Source of the DNA: Halalkalibacter alkaliphilus | Lineage (GTDB): Bacteria > Bacillota > Bacilli > Bacillales > Bacillaceae_D | Direction: 5' to 3' | DNA length: 64,000 nucleotides | Assembly: GCF_023555415.1 (NCBI RefSeq) | Contig: NZ_JAKRYL010000001.1 | Coordinates: forward strand, 62,001 to 126,000 | Shown: positions 17,105-26,668 of the stretch, in pieces | How positions within the stretch are numbered: the first letter of the stretch is position 1 | How the letters are laid out: each line of letters opens with the position of its first letter | Made by a program: the position numbers and the translations under genes | Notes under the pieces: model-generated | Seen by the model: only the letters and a program-made list of their open reading frames with translations | Databases searched by the model: none | What the model was told of the DNA's origin: nothing

Positions 17105-18052
17105 CTACTTATCTTTCACCCATTCCTTAACCACTTCCACAAACTTTTCGTGTAATGCATGTGTTGATTGTGATTTGTATTCTTTTGCAATATTGATAAA
17201 TGAATTATCATAGTCTTGTTCTTTTAAGATGTGATTCATTTTATCAATAATGTATGAATCAACATATATTGGGTTTAATTCTTTTGCAATATATACTTCT
17301 CTACAATCAACTTGAGCATCTTTTGCCCCTGTGATAGCTAACACAGGACATTGAATCTTCTTTATATCATCTTGTACATTATAGGATAGATGCTCTCTTA
17401 GCCATTTGGCATTTACTTTCATAAATGAATGCCAAAAACTGTCCCTTTTTGAGCTATTGATTTTTGAGATTAAGTTTTTCGTTTTCTTTTCTTCGTTTTT
17501 TGTGATTCCGATCATATTGATGATAAATCCTTTAAATCCCTTTAAGTCCTGCAATTCTTGAAACAGTTGTTTTCTTTGTTTCCTTAACGTATGTTCCATC
17601 GACTGATAAGTTCCTGCCAGTAAGATAATACCAGCTAAACGTTCTTTGGAATTTAGTGCAATCGCTAGTGTTACACCTTCACTATGCCCTAATACAAATA
17701 CTCTTTCTCTATCAATTTCTGGCTGATTCTTTAGAAACTCAACTCCACTTTTGGCATCATTAACAAAATCCCACATTCCTGCTTTATTGAACTTCCCTTT
17801 ACTCTTCCCTGTTCCTCTTTTATCGTAGCGTAAAGTAGCAAAACCAAGAGACGTGAAAAAAGCAGCCAAATCTTTATAAATGTTTAATTCTATTTTTGGC
17901 CATTTAATATTACCATCTCTGTTGCCTGGTCCAGAACCGGAGATAATTAATACTGCTGGGACTTTTTTAGCGCTTCTTGGTAAAGTTAGTGTCCCTTGTA
18001 ATTCATATTCAGCTGTGAATGAAACTTCCTTTTCTACAAATGACTGTTCCAA
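17105..18052 (-). CDS. Alpha/beta hydrolase
   Basis: A 315-residue serine hydrolase. The oxyanion region is IISGSGPGNRDGN, the nucleophile elbow is LGHSEG with Ser124, the acid is probably in ITGAKDAQVD and the histidine in DKMNHIL. An RYDKRGTGKSKG segment is typical of the S9/DLH-like acyl esterase group. There is no signal peptide. The TTG start (18052) follows GAGGTGA. It stands alone and its substrate cannot be told from the sequence. Confidence 0.8.
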   Translation of the reverse strand: MEQSFVEKEVSFTAEYELQGTLTLPRSAKKVPAVLIISGSGPGNRDGNIKWPKIELNIYKDLAAFFTSLGFATLRYDKRGTGKSKGKFNKAGMWDFVNDAKSGVEFLKNQPEIDRERVFVLGHSEGVTLAIALNSKERLAGIILLAGTYQSMEHTLRKQRKQLFQELQDLKGFKGFIINMIGITKNEEKKTKNLISKINSSKRDSFWHSFMKVNAKWLREHLSYNVQDDIKKIQCPVLAITGAKDAQVDCREVYIAKELNPIYVDSYIIDKMNHILKEQDYDNSFINIAKEYKSQSTHALHEKFVEVVKEWVKDK

Positions 18053-18078
18053 ATAGTCACCTCATCTCCTATTTTTTT

Positions 18079-18261
18079 CTAAGCGTTTATATCCTTTTTT
18101 GTTTTTGTGTAACGTTTAATGAAGCTCAAGAAAATTCCCAATACCGATATAATCGCTATAGCTATTACTGTATTACTAAATAATGTTAACACTAATTTCC
18201 TTTTATTGTGATAAAAATGTAAATAAGCGTCTTCGTTTGTGACGGAAACGCTTCTGTTACA
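18079..18261 (-). pseudogene. Possible C-terminal membrane-anchor remnant
   Basis: An open frame without a start codon encodes NEDAYLHFYHNKRK followed by a hydrophobic helix (LFSNTVIAIAIISVLGIFL) and a basic tail. This resembles the end of a surface or penicillin-binding-like protein. It could be a gene tail left behind or chance coding. Confidence 0.3.
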
Positions 18262-18346
18262 TCATAAAGAAAACCAACTCTTGAGCATTGATTTGGTTTG
18301 TTGATTGACTATTGCTTTGTGCGCATCTGTTAATTAAAGTACATAC

Positions 18347-18961
18347 TCAAAATATTTTTCGTGTCTTATTACTAAATAAATCCTCAAGAAACGTATGGTA
18401 ATACAAATCAACTACTGGCTCAAAATACTTGGAAAAGTGCTTTACTCTTAAAGGGGCTTTGAATTTATAAACAAAAAAAACAATGGAACACAAAGATAGC
18501 ACCAAAGTTATTAAAGGTCGCTTACTGAATAAATAACTGTAAACTAACATCTTTACATAGATTAAACTGGACCAGAGAATATTCCAACCATGAGCAAAGA
18601 GAATTAACTTTTTCTTATGTGCTACATATTCAACAACACAAGCAATTAAAACAAACCTTATAAGGTAAATAACCTGCCTAAATAATTCACTTGGCATATT
18701 CGATAAGAACATAAGTGTTATAAATGGAGTTACTATTAATACATGAACTAGCCTAATAACCAACCAATGAACACCATTTGGAATGAATTCCCAAACAAGG
18801 TGCCTTCTAAAGAGAAAGTAATAAACTACATTAACTGAACTAACATAAAGCATATTTTTATAATATTTAGGAATATCTCGGATAGAATTATTGAAAATAC
18901 TAAGCATTATAATACTTAGTATCAAAACAATATGTTGCCTTCTTTTTCTTTTTTTCGTCAT
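18347..18961 (-). CDS. Multi-pass membrane protein, CBO0543-like
   Basis: A 204-residue protein with five or six hydrophobic segments, a basic N-terminus (MTKKRKRRQH), and the segment YYFLFRRHLVWEFIPNGVHW. This resembles the CBO0543 family of Firmicute membrane proteins. Function unknown. The start follows AGAGAGGAT. It is probably monocistronic. The family link is from recalled patterns only. Confidence 0.6.
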   Translation of the reverse strand: MTKKRKRRQHIVLILSIIMLSIFNNSIRDIPKYYKNMLYVSSVNVVYYFLFRRHLVWEFIPNGVHWLVIRLVHVLIVTPFITLMFLSNMPSELFRQVIYLIRFVLIACVVEYVAHKKKLILFAHGWNILWSSLIYVKMLVYSYLFSKRPLITLVLSLCSIVFFVYKFKAPLRVKHFSKYFEPVVDLYYHTFLEDLFSNKTRKIF

Positions 18962-19149
18962 TTATAATCCTCTCTTTAAATTAAATTAATTTTATTTTCA
19001 GTATAAGGTTTCCCGAGTCCACACAAATTACTCTCTTAGTCTTAGTCTCAAACACTTGGTGATTCTAATTTAATTGAACTTACTAAAATATCTAATGCAC
19101 CGCCCGAATTCAACAATAATTGATTCATAATCATTACTGAACAGAAAAA

Positions 19150-19179
19150 ACCTCTTACGAAATTTCATTCGCAAGAGGT
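19150..19179 (-). terminator. Terminator of the DHA2 efflux gene
   Basis: ACCTCTTGCGA / TCGTAAGAGGT (one mismatch) forms a stem on the minus strand, followed by six T residues. It lies 40 bp after the transporter gene. Confidence 0.8.
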
Positions 19180-19218
19180 CATATTTCTAATAATATTATG
19201 ATTTTGTACGACGTGAAC

Positions 19219-20679
19219 TCATCCATTAGCTATTTTTGAACCCACACCTTTTCTTTTAAAACTTGCCTCCACCTCCCATTCTTCATCCGTCGGTGGATAA
19301 GTTTTCTGCACTTTAAAGGAAAGAATCAATGCCACTAGCGTCAATACACCAATCATCCCAAATGCGATAATGGCTCCAAATATATCAGGATTCACGATCT
19401 GAGGAAGATTAGCTCCAGCCCTTTCTGCCGTTGTCATCGTTGTTACAAGTAACCCAGTTCCAATAGACGCTGACATCTGGCGCACCGTATTCGAAACCGC
19501 TGACCCATGGGGAATCAATTTTCTTGGTATTTGATTGAGCCCTGCTGTATTAACAGGCATCATCACCATCGAGAAACCAAACATACGAATCGCATACATC
19601 ACAGATAAATACAAAATGGATGTAGTTGTATCAATGAAAAGAAAAGCAAAGGTGGAGATCGTCATGATAATTAAACCAGGAATTGCCAACACCCGTGCAC
19701 CATATCGGTCAAATATTCTTCCTGTAATTGGAGCCATGAAACCTGTGATCAATGCTCCAGGGAGTAAGACAATTCCCGCCTCTACTGCCGTAAAACCACG
19801 CATGTTGTGCATATACAATGGAATCAGTGTCTCAAGCCCGATAAGACCCAAGAAGCCGATACTGCAAATGATGGTAGAAAGAGTAAACATACGAGCCTTA
19901 AAAACACGGAATTCCAGCATCGGATGGGACAAACCAAGCTGGCGCTTAATAAAAAAGTAGATCATTAACACTCCAAGGACTAGGAAGATTATCGTTTGTG
20001 GACTCCCCCAGCCATTGTTCCCTGCACTAGTGAACCCGTACAGAAGTCCACCAAAACCAAAAGTAGATAACACAATCGAAAATGGATCGACTTTCCGGTT
20101 TTTTAGCTCCGTCACATTCCTCATACTAAAATATGCTAACACCAACATCAGCAGTGCTAAAGGGATAATTCCATAAAATAAATAGCGCCACTCATAATTC
20201 GTGATCACCCATCCAGACAACGTTGGCCCGATCGCTGGTGCAAATGAGATCACAAGACCAATATACCCCATAGCCGCCCCCCGTCGTTCTACAGGAAAAA
20301 TAAGTAAAAACACCGTCTGCATTAATGGAAGCATGACCCCTGCTCCAATCGACTGAATAATCCTGCCTGTAAGTAAGATAGGAAAATTAGTTGCCATGGC
20401 CGCGATCACAGTTCCAATCGTGAAGATTGCCATGGCCGATAAGAAAAGCTGTCTCGTCGTAAATTTTTCAATTAAAAAAGCAGAAATGGGTACCATGATA
20501 CCCATCACAAGCATAAAAACGGTCGTTAGCCATTGCCCCGTATTCGCCGTGATATTCATTTCCACCATTAGCGGGGGAATCGCTGTAATCATGAGCGTTT
20601 GATTCAAAATGGCAATAAAAGACCCTATGAGTAATAATCCAGCAATCAGTACTTTACTATAATTCTCTTTATTTTCCAT
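19219..20679 (-). CDS. MFS multidrug transporter, DHA2 (EmrB/QacA) family
   Basis: A 486-residue protein with about 14 hydrophobic segments, the length and topology of 14-TMS drug:proton antiporters. It has the helix-1 motif LNQTLMITAIPPLMVEMNI, the motif-C-like GYIGLVISFAPAIGPTLSGW and the loop GRIFDRYGAR. Such proteins (LmrB/MdtP-like) export drugs or osmolytes. The start follows AGGGG. There is no adjacent regulator, so control is unknown. Confidence 0.85.
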   Translation of the reverse strand: MENKENYSKVLIAGLLLIGSFIAILNQTLMITAIPPLMVEMNITANTGQWLTTVFMLVMGIMVPISAFLIEKFTTRQLFLSAMAIFTIGTVIAAMATNFPILLTGRIIQSIGAGVMLPLMQTVFLLIFPVERRGAAMGYIGLVISFAPAIGPTLSGWVITNYEWRYLFYGIIPLALLMLVLAYFSMRNVTELKNRKVDPFSIVLSTFGFGGLLYGFTSAGNNGWGSPQTIIFLVLGVLMIYFFIKRQLGLSHPMLEFRVFKARMFTLSTIICSIGFLGLIGLETLIPLYMHNMRGFTAVEAGIVLLPGALITGFMAPITGRIFDRYGARVLAIPGLIIMTISTFAFLFIDTTTSILYLSVMYAIRMFGFSMVMMPVNTAGLNQIPRKLIPHGSAVSNTVRQMSASIGTGLLVTTMTTAERAGANLPQIVNPDIFGAIIAFGMIGVLTLVALILSFKVQKTYPPTDEEWEVEASFKRKGVGSKIANG

Positions 20680-20843
20680 ATAAAAACCCCTAATTAATCA
20701 TATCTTCAACCATTATAAACTCGGTTGAAGTGGCTAGTTTTTTATTTACTTAACAACGTTCGCATTCCTTTATGTCTGGTCCTGTATATAAGTATATCTC
20801 AACTATTATATTTCGCAATACGAAATACAGACCTTTTTTTAAA

Positions 20844-20901
20844 GGGACATCATGGACAGATTCTGAATTGAACCCAGAAAGTTTGACACCTTCCCTGACC
20901 C
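20844..20901. repeat. GGGACA/TGTCCC dispersed repeat (degenerate)
   Basis: GGGACATCATGGACAGATTC followed by GACACCTTCCCTGACCC. It is a diverged copy of the family described at 8748. Confidence 0.45.
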
Positions 20902-20913
20902 AATTCCTCAAAA

Positions 20914-20960
20914 AAAGTACCAACTATTCTATAAATAATAAATTGAAAGTTGGCACTTTT
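20914..20960. terminator. Hairpin AAAGTACCAACT / AGTTGGCACTTT
   Basis: Arms of about 12 bp (one mismatch) around a spacer of about 20 bases, in a gap without genes (20680-21165). A closely similar hairpin sits after fbp at 21916-21960, so this may be a dispersed element. Confidence 0.45.
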
Positions 20961-21165
20961 CATTGTTCTATCTGCTAAAGTGCTTGTCCTTTGTCCTATT
21001 ACATAAATTCAAGGTGGCTAGGATAGTAATGGGAGAAAAATATATAGTTTCTTCTCAGTTTAGAATTTGTTTTTTGGGGATCAATACATAAGGTAGGCTC
21101 GACAAGGAAGGCAACTTGGAATATATGCAAGTGAATAGTCACATTGAAGGAATAGAGCAAAAAAC

Positions 21166-21507
21166 TTATAAAGCATTAGCCAAACAACACTCTGACACTC
21201 CTTCTTTTTGTGCTGTTCGAAAACAGCTTTCTATAAAATTCAGGATTTGTTTTTGATCCCAATCTAAGAAATCATTTTGAGGTAGGGTTGAATCACCCTT
21301 ATCATATAATTGCTTGAACTCATTCAAAGCCTTTTCAATTTGTTGTATTGAAAAAGAAGAACTGTCGCCTACTCCACTAACTCCTCCATCGTAGTCATTT
21401 GCGTTCAGTAAGTCGTACAGTATGGTAGCATTATCATTCCCCATACTAAAACGTGCATAAGCAATTTCTTCTCCTGATTTATTGTATCCTTCAATATCAT
21501 GACCCAT
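21166..21507 (-). CDS. Small cytoplasmic protein of unknown function
   Basis: A 113-residue, acidic protein starting MGHDIEGYNKSGEEIAYARF, with no signal or membrane segment. A strong AAGGAGGA ribosome binding site precedes the ATG by six bases, which supports a real gene. The middle contains a glycine/serine loop (DGGVSGVGDSSSF) and a helical part (QQIEKALNEFKQLYDKG). The family was not recognised; the layout resembles small polymorphic-toxin immunity proteins, but that is a guess. Confidence 0.65.
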   Translation of the reverse strand: MGHDIEGYNKSGEEIAYARFSMGNDNATILYDLLNANDYDGGVSGVGDSSSFSIQQIEKALNEFKQLYDKGDSTLPQNDFLDWDQKQILNFIESCFRTAQKEGVSECCLANAL

Positions 21508-21688
21508 TAAATGTCCTCCTTCAAAAGCTTAATAATTCATCAGCAGTTATTTTGTTTCGGAAAACACTATTTTTCTAACTTATTTGTGTAATTGCTCACT
21601 CTGAAATTGTTTATTAACCCTTCAATAGGGAGAATCGTTCCATTATTTCTAAATTTTAAGCTATGTGCAAATGCACCGGCTTAAGTTT

Positions 21689-21970
21689 TTATAATGATTG
21701 CTTGTCCCTCAGCTCAATCGGATACACACGTATATCATCAAAGTAACTAAAATTTGTTTTCTCTAAGATGTAGCTATACATTTCACTTGGGAACTCAGAA
21801 GCTGCAAATGGACTGTTTTTACTCCTTGCCTCAGCCTCATCACTTGCCTCTACAATGAACGTCTCTTCTTGATCAACATCACTACCAGGGAAAACTATAA
21901 AAGTTGGCAATCTCAAAAAAAAGTACCCACCTTCTACAAGTAAAAAGTTGGCACTTTTATAATCGATCAC
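21689..21970 (-). pseudogene. Likely gene tail fused by chance to the fbp terminator
   Basis: An open frame of 93 codons begins with GTG two bases after fbp, but there is no ribosome binding site. Its first 20-25 codons overlap the fbp hairpin. The rest (TFIVEASDEAEARSKNSPFA to the end) looks protein-like and contains only one internal methionine, late. It is best read as the 3' remnant of a gene of unknown family; a short translated gene cannot be excluded. Confidence 0.4.
21916..21960 (-). terminator. fbp terminator hairpin
   Basis: On the minus strand AAAAGTGCCAACTT pairs with AAGGTGGGTACTTTT (two mismatches), followed by a T-run. It starts 12 bp after the fbp stop codon. Confidence 0.6.
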
Positions 21971-21971
21971 A

Positions 21972-23903
21972 TCATTTCATATAACGATATTCCATTAGAC
22001 TATTCAAAATAGAGAGTTCTTGTATTATTTCCTCTCCAACATTCGTTTCTAGTACCTTCTTTCTCTCTAATTCTTTATCTACCAATCTTTTTACTGATAA
22101 CACATCAGTTCCGTTTATGAGTACATCTTCTTTTGAGTTAAAATGTTGATGTGCGACAAGTTGCATACCGAAGGAGTTGTATAATAACGTGTATCCAGCA
22201 ATCCCTGTTGTTGATTGATACGCCTTGGAAAAGCCGCCATCAATGACAATCATTTTTCCATTTGCTTTAATTGGATCTTCTCCGTCAATTTCTTTAACAG
22301 GTGTATGGCCATTTATGATATGACCTTGATCAGGGTTAAGGTCAAATTCTGCTAGGATTTTGCTGCATATTTCCTCATTCTCACGTAAATGGTAGTATGG
22401 ATTCTTTCTCTCTTTATGGGTTTTTTTATCCTTAATGAAATACCTTTCAAAGGTCGTCATTTCCCTTTTCCCAAATAGTGATGAATATTCTCCTGTCCAT
22501 AAATACCAAACCATATCTTTCGCAAGATCATCTGTCTCTTCAGGGTGAGCAAAAGCATGTCGTAAATAATATTCAAACGTATCAAGTAATTCACGACCAG
22601 CATAAGTTTGATTTTCAATGACCATTTTTTCCATATTGCCTTCTTCATCTAAAGGAATGCAGCCGTGTATTAATAAGTTACCGTTATATCTTAAATAAAG
22701 ACTGCCTTTTTTCATAAGAAAATTCATATGTCTAGCTAACTTTTCTGAATGTTGCACAGAAAATAACAGTTTGTCCATCACGTGCTCTTCTTCCTCTAAC
22801 AGTTGATCGGGTTGTTCCGGATTCACCGTCGCAAAGCAAGTATTTTCTAGTGAGTATGTTTCCCCATGAATCGTTATTTCGTTTCTGTCATAATCAATTT
22901 TCTCAAGCAAAAGTCTTTCTGACATTTTGAAGTCCGGGCGTCTCTTTATAATAGGGCTTTCAAGTTTGAACTGAATCATGGCAATAGCTTGATGAATTTT
23001 CGTAATTTGTAATTGTTCTTCCTCAGATACTATTTTATCTGAATGCACTTTCGGTCTAAAGACTGGGTTGTCGTTATAATATTTTTCCGCAAGATTTAGA
23101 AGTGGTCGGAGATTGATTCCATACACATCTTCAATAATGTCCAAATTGTCGTAGCGAGCACAAATACGAATAATGTTAGCGAGACAAACCTTGGATCCAG
23201 AAAAAGCCCCTAGCCATAGGACATCATGATTCCCCCATTGAATATCAACGGAATGATAATTGATGAGAGTATCCATAATTTTATCAGGTTCAGGTCCTCG
23301 ATCATAAATATCTCCCACTACATGAAGATGGTCAACAACCAATTGCTGAGTCGTATAAGCAAGACCGATAATGAGCTTATCAGCTTGACCTAGTGAAATA
23401 ATTTGCTGGACAATTTTTGTATAATACGGTTCCTTATTTGTGTATTCATCGGTTTTGTATAGAAGTTCTTCTACAATATAAACAAATTGATCAGGCAATG
23501 CTTTTCGTAATTTCGAGCGAGTATATTTAGAAGACGCATAAGAAATAAGATTAATCATACGCTCAATGATGACTGTGTACCATTGATGTAATTCTCTTTC
23601 ATTATCAAAATCATTCTTAATTAACTTTATTTTTTCTTCAGGATAATAAACTAATGTTGCAAATTCTTTAATCTCTTTTTCAGTTAATACCTTTTTATAA
23701 AGGTCTTCTATTTTCCCTTTTACATTCCCCGAACCATTTCTTAACACATGTTGAAAGGCTTGATACTCCCCGTGTAAATCACTAACAAAATGTTCTGTAC
23801 CCTTTGGTAGATTAAGAATGGCTTCTAGATTAATAATTTCAGTGACCACTTTTTCTTCGCAATCATATTTTTGGGCCAACAAATCTAAATATTTTGAGTT
23901 CAC
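21972..23903 (-). CDS. fbp: Fructose-1,6-bisphosphatase, class III
   Basis: A 643-residue protein, close to the 671 residues of Bacillus subtilis Fbp. It hydrolyses fructose-1,6-bisphosphate to fructose-6-phosphate in gluconeogenesis. Metallophosphoesterase motifs are visible: [39 protein letters not shown] and [10 protein letters not shown]. The C-terminal segment [20 protein letters not shown] is characteristic of class III. The GTG start (23903) follows GAAGGGG. It is monocistronic, with its own terminator-like hairpin. Confidence 0.95.
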   Translation of the reverse strand: MNSKYLDLLAQKYDCEEKVVTEIINLEAILNLPKGTEHFVSDLHGEYQAFQHVLRNGSGNVKGKIEDLYKKVLTEKEIKEFATLVYYPEEKIKLIKNDFDNERELHQWYTVIIERMINLISYASSKYTRSKLRKALPDQFVYIVEELLYKTDEYTNKEPYYTKIVQQIISLGQADKLIIGLAYTTQQLVVDHLHVVGDIYDRGPEPDKIMDTLINYHSVDIQWGNHDVLWLGAFSGSKVCLANIIRICARYDNLDIIEDVYGINLRPLLNLAEKYYNDNPVFRPKVHSDKIVSEEEQLQITKIHQAIAMIQFKLESPIIKRRPDFKMSERLLLEKIDYDRNEITIHGETYSLENTCFATVNPEQPDQLLEEEEHVMDKLLFSVQHSEKLARHMNFLMKKGSLYLRYNGNLLIHGCIPLDEEGNMEKMVIENQTYAGRELLDTFEYYLRHAFAHPEETDDLAKDMVWYLWTGEYSSLFGKREMTTFERYFIKDKKTHKERKNPYYHLRENEEICSKILAEFDLNPDQGHIINGHTPVKEIDGEDPIKANGKMIVIDGGFSKAYQSTTGIAGYTLLYNSFGMQLVAHQHFNSKEDVLINGTDVLSVKRLVDKELERKKVLETNVGEEIIQELSILNSLMEYRYMK

Positions 23904-24212
23904 AATTATGTATCCCCTTCCAAATTCTTCGTTGTTTTATGTAAAAAAGATTGCAAATAAATGCCTATATTATAGGAAAAAGCTTAAATCGAAATTAGAT
24001 TTATATTTTCATAGTCTTGTTACCTTTAAATATAACATTTCGAAAAGTTTCTACTATTATATCACAGACAATGGGACAGTCCTACTGTCCCTATTACAAA
24101 AAATTAACAGTACAATTTTCTACGTCCACGGTGAAATCCTAGCCACCTTTTATGAAACGAAGAACGGTTCCCGCGTTTCTTTCGGAACCGTCCCCTTATT
24201 TCACTTATTCTC
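23904..24212. other. Gap with two hairpins
   Basis: AT-rich leader of fbp. It holds a perfect GGGACAGT / ACTGTCCC hairpin (24073-24091), a member of the GGGAC family, and ACGGTTCC / GGAACCGT (24164-24191), probably the terminator of the following minus-strand transporter gene. No gene seen. Confidence 0.5.
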
Positions 24213-25124
24213 TTAAGACTCTAACACCTTTTCATTCTTGCTTTGCATGCTACTAACCTGTGTTGTTAACATTACACCTAAAATCACTATTAATGCACCG
24301 ATTATTTGCATAACTGAGATAGATTCCCCTAGCCAAAGGTAGGCCCCTAGCATTGTAAAAACGGGTAGCAAATTTAAAAACACTGATGCTTGTGAGGCAC
24401 CTAAAGATGCAACCGCCCGGTTAAAGAAAATCAAAGCAATAAATGATGGGAAGATGCCCATAAATAAGAGACTCATAACATACGACGGTGTAGCTGCTAG
24501 TACTGGCAGTCCTGTTATAAACCACTCAATGAGGACGAATGGAAGTAAGACAAAAACTGAAATACCTGTCATGACAAGAATAGAACCAAAAGGGGGAAAT
24601 AGATGTATGTATTGCTTAACAACTATCGAATAGATTGCCCAACATATAATCGCTCCAATCATGAGTACATCACCTACATTCCAATTCATCAAAAGAAAGT
24701 TAGTAATTTTCCCATCAATTACAACCCACACAGCCCCAATTATTGAAATCAGAACACCACTCCATTGAATTCCTTGCAGTCTCTCTTTAAGTAGTAATGC
24801 ACTTAATACCACAGTCAATGCCGGAATGACTGTCTCAAGAACGGCAACATTAGAAGCCGTCGTAAATTGTAACGCCCCGTAAATGAACGTATTAAAAAAC
24901 GTGACACCTGTTAAGGTCATAAGTAAGAGTGGCTTTTTATATTTCAAAAATGTTGAGCGGTGCTTCCATGCACTGTGAAACCCAATAGGGAACAATACTA
25001 CAAATGCAATCAATAAACGAAAAAATGCAATTGTAAATGGGGATAATTCATTAATAAACTTACCAACTAGGATGTTTCCTGAATACATAACCACAACCAA
25101 AATCATTAGTATGTATGGATTCAT
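24213..25124 (-). CDS. EamA/DMT-superfamily transporter
   Basis: A 303-residue protein with ten hydrophobic segments in two EamA halves. The first half contains VLETVIPALTVVLSALLLKE (about 95-115). The second ends with LLPVFTMLGAYLWLGESISV and a short tail. This family exports amino acids or other metabolites. The start at 25124 follows AAAGGAT. It is monocistronic with no associated regulator, so the substrate is unknown. Confidence 0.85.
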   Translation of the reverse strand: MNPYILMILVVVMYSGNILVGKFINELSPFTIAFFRLLIAFVVLFPIGFHSAWKHRSTFLKYKKPLLLMTLTGVTFFNTFIYGALQFTTASNVAVLETVIPALTVVLSALLLKERLQGIQWSGVLISIIGAVWVVIDGKITNFLLMNWNVGDVLMIGAIICWAIYSIVVKQYIHLFPPFGSILVMTGISVFVLLPFVLIEWFITGLPVLAATPSYVMSLLFMGIFPSFIALIFFNRAVASLGASQASVFLNLLPVFTMLGAYLWLGESISVMQIIGALIVILGVMLTTQVSSMQSKNEKVLES

Positions 25125-25277
25125 GCAAGATAGATCCTTTCTATGTAGTTTAAGTGCAAAAATACAAGTGTATGAGGGGGAATCTATTACATTCTTACTT
25201 TATCATATCCCTTTGAATAGTAAGGAAGCAAAGAGAACGTACTTTCCCTGCTGAAGGCCATTACCCTTACACTTCTA

Positions 25278-25385
25278 CCTTGATTTGTCCTTCATCGGTC
25301 TTATGAAAACCATTTGCCCCGAACTTTTATTTTTTTTTTCATTCATCGGCTTTAGAATCCTTCCTCTCACAATCCCGTTAAAGCA
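25278..25385. repeat. CTTCAT/ATGAAG dispersed repeats
   Basis: Two units of the type GTCCTTCATCGGTCTTATGAA and TTCATCGGCTTTAGAATCC, related to copies at 8594, 41440, 42410 and 47518. The rest of the gap 25125-25509 shows nothing. Confidence 0.45.
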
Positions 25386-25509
25386 CATTCGCTTTCCATA
25401 ACTATAAAAAACGACGAAAAAACAAGAAATTAATCGAATTCATTAGATACAATCGCTTCCAATCTGTTTTTCTGCTCTCTTTCACTAATTGTTTCCGTTT
25501 TCACCGATA

Positions 25510-25539
25510 TTGAGAGGTTGACAACGAAAAAGTTATAAT
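25510..25539 (+). promoter_or_regulatory. Promoter of the 28-residue micro-gene
   Basis: TTGAGA (25510-25515) and TATAAT (25534-25539) are separated by 18 bp. The arrangement fits a vegetative sigma-A promoter about 30 bp upstream of the micro-gene start. Confidence 0.65.
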
Positions 25540-25569
25540 AGGATAACAAATAAAGAGGAGGGGTACGTA

Positions 25570-25656
25570 ATGAAGAAATTCTTTAAGAAATTGATTCAAG
25601 CGAATATTGAACTTTATTCTGAACTAGCTGAAGTATATGCTCGTACTTACAAATAA
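25570..25656 (+). CDS. 28-residue micropeptide
   Basis: An ATG-to-TAA frame of 28 codons begins MKKFFKKLIQANIE and ends in EVYARTYK: a basic amphipathic N-terminal helix followed by a tyrosine-containing tail. It has its own promoter (25510-25539), a strong AGGAGGGG ribosome binding site six bases before the ATG, and a perfect 14-bp terminator starting at the stop codon. All parts of a complete transcription unit fit into about 185 bp. The family was not recognised; a membrane-associated or regulatory peptide is a guess. Confidence 0.7.
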   Translation: MKKFFKKLIQANIELYSELAEVYARTYK

Positions 25657-25692
25657 GATCTAATTAGATGCTTCTTCTCTAATTAGATCTTT
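25655..25692 (+). terminator. Terminator of the micro-gene
   Basis: AAGATCTAATTAGA and its exact complement flank a nine-base loop, followed by TTATTTG. The stem begins at the stop codon of the 28-codon gene. Confidence 0.8.
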
Positions 25693-25872
25693 ATTTGCGT
25701 TTAAAGTGACAGGAATACTTCTTTATATATACTTAAAAGTCTTACAGATTCTTTATCCCTATCACAGCATTAAGCATTTCCCCTTGTTGTGCCCTTACCA
25801 CTCTTCTTCAAATCCTATTTCCCGTCTTAGTACATATGTATATATAGAAGCCCGGAGAGGAGACAAGCGAAT

Positions 25873-26508
25873 ATGAGTAAGAAAATAGGTTTTTCGATCA
25901 TTTTGTTGTTATCGTTTGTTTTTGTCATCTCTGCAATTGTGCGTTATGTTGTATTAGATCCAGTTGAAGTCAATGCCATTCTGATCAGAGAAGGAATGGC
26001 AATGTTTAAAATGACAAATCAACTATGGAACATCGCACTGTATATCCACATCATTACTGCAGCTTTCCCGTTGGTTATTGGTCCATTTTTGTTTATAAAA
26101 AAACTGCGCAACCGAAATTTAAATCTCCACCGGAACTTAGGAAAAATATATGTACTAACGATTCTCATTAGTTCTATCGCAGGCATCTATTTATCTTTCT
26201 ACGCCCATGGTGGAATCCTAGCCATACTTGGATTTTTATGCTTAAATGTAGCGTGGCTGTATACGACATTTAAAGCGTATACGTACATTCGTAAGAAACA
26301 ACAAGTTCTACATGAGGAATGGATGTACCGAAGCTATGCCGTGACATTTACGGCTATAACGTTTCGAATGTGGTCAGCAATTGTAGGATATTCATTGGAT
26401 AACTTTACAGCCGGATATGTATCAGCCATTTGGTTAAGTTGGGTTGGGAATCTGGTAGTGATTGAACTGTGGATTCGTTTTAGGCTTCGTAAAGAAAGAA
26501 GAGTGTGA
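25873..26508 (+). CDS. DUF2306 membrane protein
   Basis: A 211-residue protein with six hydrophobic segments. The DUF2306 pattern is visible: WNIALYIHIITAAFPLVIGP, then NLHRNLGKIYV and LHEEWMYRSYAVTFTAITFR, where conserved histidines (HI, HR, HEEW) may bind a metal or heme. The start follows GGAGAGGAG by about eight bases. It is monocistronic. Function unknown in the family. Confidence 0.8.
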   Translation: MSKKIGFSIILLLSFVFVISAIVRYVVLDPVEVNAILIREGMAMFKMTNQLWNIALYIHIITAAFPLVIGPFLFIKKLRNRNLNLHRNLGKIYVLTILISSIAGIYLSFYAHGGILAILGFLCLNVAWLYTTFKAYTYIRKKQQVLHEEWMYRSYAVTFTAITFRMWSAIVGYSLDNFTAGYVSAIWLSWVGNLVVIELWIRFRLRKERRV

Positions 26509-26626
26509 GGGTAAGGGCTTATACCAATTTCACTTTTAAGGACATTTCAACCAAAATGTAAATGCTACTTTCCCCTTCTCACTTTTGAATGCTAATGGAC
26601 ACCATTACTATTTTTTCTAAAAAAAA

Positions 26627-26655
26627 TAGATCCCTTACAATATCAAAGGGATCTA
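26627..26655 (-). terminator. Terminator of the AtuA/CitMHS operon
   Basis: TAGATCCCTT / AAGGGATCTA stem, followed on the minus strand by six T residues, 14 bp after the transporter gene. Confidence 0.8.
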
Positions 26656-26668
26656 TACTACATTTAAC

